7,508 bases of DNA, from NCBI GenBank assembly GCA_021295675.1, contig JAGWBY010000059.1, positions 8,552 through 16,059 of the forward strand. Direction: 5' to 3'. Below the pieces are notes generated by a model that was not told the DNA's origin, made no database searches, and saw only the letters and a list, made by a program, of their open reading frames with translations. Source of the DNA: Candidatus Latescibacterota bacterium (GTDB lineage Bacteria > Latescibacterota > UBA2968 > UBA8231). The position numbers and the translations under genes were made by a program. Below, piece after piece: positions 5,488 through 7,508 of this stretch. Positions within the stretch are counted from its first letter, which is position 1, and the number at the start of each line of letters is the position of its first letter.

Positions 5488-6505
5488 CTATTGCAGGCGC
5501 TTTGGAGCACCTAGGTGCAGCCACCGATCCTGGATTTTCTCATACATACGGTAGCACTCGGTGCCACCAATCACATCGATATGTGTGTTATCCAGAACGC
5601 AGAGCCCCTTGGTATCATGTGCAGATAGGATGAATCGGTTCCCCAGCGACTCTACGCGCAGACCCTCCAGATGGGCGAAAAAAGCCAAGTCGCGCCGCAT
5701 CATCATGTCACCCTGATCCGACAAGATCGCCCACACGGCGCGATGTTTCCGAACCTTGGCCCCAGCGTACTCGTCGAGGCGCTGCTGGGCCTGGCTCGCA
5801 GTCGGTGGGCTGCCATGCTGGCCCGTAAACAGCATGAATCCGGGCAGACTAACCACCTCTCCTGTCAGGTGGGTTTTCGTTTTGCGCAGCTTGAGCATCA
5901 GGCACCAACTCTCACCGGGAAGCTCGCTCAATGTGATTACGGCGATGCCGCCAGGCCGGGAAGACATCCGGACAGCTAACGGTGGTGATCAGGCGGTCGT
6001 ATAGCGCGGCCTTTGGATGCCCATTGGCACCGTCGCCGGTAACTATGTGGACGTTTTTCAGTCCAGCGCGCTTGATGTGCCGCCGTGCACTTCGCGCTAC
6101 ATCGGGCTGGTTGTCAATGCTGACTACGGACCCAGATGATTCCACTAGGTGAGCCATCAACGCGGCGTTCCAGCCGGTGCCTGCACCGATTTCGAGCACT
6201 CGCGTTCCAGGACGAATGTCTAACGCCTCAAGCATGTTCATCACCAGCGACGGCTGTGATGTGGAACTCGGCGGATCCCGGCGGCTTAGCAGTGCCTCAT
6301 CTGAGTAGATGCGCTCGAGCTGGTGCTTCGTGGGACGAGATGTATTTACGTTTATGAAACGGAGGTACTTCGAGCGTGTGTGCATCCGGTCGACGAACCA
6401 TTGGCGCGGGGCAGCTCGCACCGCGTGCTCTAGTCTCTCCGACTTCAGACACTGGTTAGCTTTTAGCATAGAGACGAAATGGTCGAGTATAGTGCTTGTT
6501 TTCAT
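5488..6505 (-). pseudogene. Frameshifted protein-L-isoaspartate O-methyltransferase-like gene
   Basis: The gene is split over two frames. The first part (ATG at 6505) has a ~75-residue N-terminal extension, then the isoaspartate methyltransferase signature STSQPSLV (81-88), SAM motif I VLEIGAGTGWNAALMA (103-118), acidic SIDNQ near 129-133, TGDGANGHP (156-164), YDRLITTV (169-176) and FPAW (182-185). The expected next element RPGGIAVITL is in the other frame, joined at 5950-5958; that frame continues for ~155 residues to 5488. Family members have about four more residues (as in xxQL) between these two pieces. A 20-nt deletion fits both the gap and the frame change. The long C-terminal part includes LPGFMLFTG, comparable to the FMPLR region of actinobacterial-type long PCMT homologues. 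AGAGAGAA upstream of the ATG may serve as ribosome site. It follows the next methyltransferase by 32 bases, probably in one transcript. The product would lack the C-terminal half, unless the deletion is an assembly error. Confidence 0.78.
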
Positions 6506-6537
6506 GGCTTGTTCTCTCTGCGTTCCTCAGTGTGTAC

Positions 6538-7326
6538 CTATTGCCGGCGCTTCAATAGGAATATCATTTCGGGTGCTTCGGGCCCGATTGGTCTCCGATC
6601 GAAGGATCCGAATTCTTCTACGCTCTCAAGACCTGCAGCGCAGAAAAGCACTTTGAGGTGAGGATACGTATAGAAACTCATTTTCAATGGCTGTGCTTCC
6701 TCAGACAGAACTTTGTCACCTTCACACAGCCGAAAGATAAACCTGCCCGAGAAATTCAGATTGATTAGGTCAATCTCGTCCTTTACAAAGTACCGTCGAA
6801 CCATCCGATTCGTTCCATCTTGTGCAGGCCACTCTAGGTCCAAGTATTCTTCGCCGACGCCTGATAGAATTTTGGCGAAACTGGGATTGAATACGTCAAA
6901 CGCGAGGATACCGCCATCGGCCAAGTGTCTCCTAGCGTTTTGCAGAGCCGCTAGTTGATCTTCCGTAGTGTACATATGCTGCATAGGTCTGAATGGAATG
7001 ACTACCAAGGAAAATTGGTCACCCAAATAATGGGTGCGAAAATCTCCCTCTATAACTCGCGTTCTCCGTTGTACGCTTCCACTTTCTTTGGCGAGCTTTG
7101 TGCGCAAGACCTCCAGCATGGAGTGAGAAGCATCCATCCCCGTGACATCCACACCTTGTCGCGCCAGCGGCAAGGTAATTCTCCCAGTGCCGCAGCCGAA
7201 CTCGAGGACCGGTCCACCATACTCATTGGCTAGATTGAGGTAGAAGTCCCTGTCCACCAAATCTTCCTTGACGCTATATGCCGCGTCGTAGTGCTTCGCT
7301 CCCGAACTGTAGGAATCATCAATCAT
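6538..7326 (-). CDS. Class I SAM-dependent methyltransferase (Methyltransf_25-like)
   Basis: A 262-residue, apparently complete SAM methyltransferase. Motif I is VLEFGCGTGRITLPLA (40-55), the ribose-binding acid is D65 in VTGMDAS, EGDF (93-96) is the adenine-site acid, and motif IV-like FSLVVIPFRPMQHM spans 105-118. HLADGGILAFDVFNP (134-148) is the usual strand after motif V. After the SAM core, residues 160-225 form a beta-rich insertion (YLDLEWPAQD and RFIFRLCEGD), typical of small-molecule or sugar methyltransferases, before a final strand pair ending EMIFLLKRRQ. No membrane segment or signal peptide is seen. The substrate is unknown. ATG 7326 has only a weak ribosome site. The stop lies 32 bases before the ATG of the isoaspartate-methyltransferase-like gene on the same strand, so two methyltransferases of different subfamilies are probably cotranscribed. 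Confidence 0.88.
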   Translation of the reverse strand: MIDDSYSSGAKHYDAAYSVKEDLVDRDFYLNLANEYGGPVLEFGCGTGRITLPLARQGVDVTGMDASHSMLEVLRTKLAKESGSVQRRTRVIEGDFRTHYLGDQFSLVVIPFRPMQHMYTTEDQLAALQNARRHLADGGILAFDVFNPSFAKILSGVGEEYLDLEWPAQDGTNRMVRRYFVKDEIDLINLNFSGRFIFRLCEGDKVLSEEAQPLKMSFYTYPHLKVLFCAAGLESVEEFGSFDRRPIGPEAPEMIFLLKRRQ

Positions 7327-7353
7327 GGTGAGTTGCCTGTCGTACCGTTACAT

Positions 7354-7384
7354 GTTATAGGATTTGCCAGCCTAGTAGGGTCCA
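7354..7384 (-). promoter_or_regulatory. Possible promoter for the minus-strand methyltransferase pair
   Basis: On the minus strand, TATAAC (complement of 7354-7359) matches five of six -10 bases. TGGACC (complement of 7379-7384) matches four of six -35 bases, with a long 19-base spacer. Transcription would start near 7347, about 20 bases before the ATG at 7326. This would separate the methyltransferase pair from the acetyltransferase upstream. The weak -35 and long spacer keep confidence low. Confidence 0.3.
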
Positions 7385-7398
7385 GATAAGAACCTGCC

Positions 7399-7508
7399 TC
7401 AAGAAGGCCTCTCCAACTGAATGTGAGTCTCGGTCTTTCCCACGTGCTGAAATCCATACCTTTTGTAGAATGACAGCGCTCGGTCATTGCCATTGATTAC
7501 CTGCAACC
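7399..7508 (-). CDS. C-terminal fragment of a GNAT-family N-acetyltransferase
   Basis: The last 35 codons of a gene entering from the right edge, ending at a TGA at 7399-7401. The peptide begins LQVINGNDRALSFYKRYGF and ends THIQLERPS. The pattern N-x-x-A-x-x-F-Y-x-x-x-G-F is the closing acetyl-CoA-binding motif of GNAT enzymes, where the Tyr often acts as general acid. The following HVGKTETHIQL reads as the last beta strand. The acyl acceptor (drug, amine, peptide N-terminus or lysine) cannot be told from the fragment. It lies on the same strand as the methyltransferase at 6538-7326, with 72 bases between them. Confidence 0.8.
   Translation of the reverse strand, partial: LQVINGNDRALSFYKRYGFQHVGKTETHIQLERPS

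Noticed and set aside
7327..7398. Terminator between the acetyltransferase and the methyltransferase.
   Set aside because: I found no stem of five or more pairs followed by a T-run on the minus strand.
2526..7508. Integron gene-cassette array, suggested by same-strand resistance-type enzyme genes.
   Set aside because: Several gaps (7, 32, 39 bases) are too short for attC sites. The longer gaps at 5380-5487 and 7327-7398 lack a paired RYYYAAC and GTTRRRY at attC spacing. No integrase is present.

Overview
This 7.5 kb window is a compact bacterial chromosomal segment of stand-alone tailoring-type enzymes. One gene lies on the plus strand; the other seven, including one cut at each window edge, lie on the minus strand. 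Nothing in the sequence fixes the taxon. A Fe/2-oxoglutarate dioxygenase of the phytanoyl-CoA dioxygenase (PhyH) family sits beside many small group-transfer enzymes, and base composition is mosaic. This looks more like an environmental bacterium with a patchwork accessory genome than a well-known model lineage. The taxon is left open. There are no RNA genes, transposases, integrases or CRISPR repeats.

Layout from left to right: (1) the 5' end of a GC-rich minus-strand gene of unknown function (1-121); (2) a short divergent control region (122-324) with a good extended -10 element facing right; (3) a plus-strand class I methyltransferase related to the METTL25/Trm13-like group (325-1539), followed by a candidate terminator; (4) a convergent minus-strand N-methyltransferase-like gene with an NPPF motif (1626-2525); (5) a damaged aminoglycoside/homoserine-kinase-type phosphotransferase (2533-3487) with a frameshift, a shortened N-lobe and a palindromic GC-rich tract at its 3' end; (6) a GC-rich, intact-looking PhyH-type dioxygenase (3565-4419); (7) an intact phosphotransferase of the choline-kinase/APH fold (4459-5379); (8) a structured 108-bp gap with mutually exclusive hairpins; (9) a protein-isoaspartate-methyltransferase-like gene split by a frameshift (5488-6505), best explained by a 3n+2 deletion (probably 20 nt) at a short direct repeat; (10) an intact class I methyltransferase (6538-7326); (11) the C-terminus of a GNAT acetyltransferase (7399-7508).

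Functionally the window is a run of small-molecule or protein modifying enzymes: four methyltransferases, two kinase-fold phosphotransferases, one hydroxylase-type dioxygenase and one acetyltransferase. They show no shared pathway and no scaffold-building enzyme (no PKS, NRPS, terpene synthase or radical SAM gene). I therefore read it as an accumulation zone for separately acquired enzymes, two of which are decaying, rather than one coherent biosynthetic cluster. The contrast between GC-rich genes (left edge, PhyH; roughly 67-70% in sampled 60-base stretches) and the lower-GC phosphotransferases (43-47% in sampled stretches) supports a mosaic origin. No defined new system can be demonstrated. 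The most informative oddities are the microhomology deletion in the isoaspartate-methyltransferase-like gene, the palindromic GC-rich tract at 2565-2670 and the alternating hairpins at 5432-5475.
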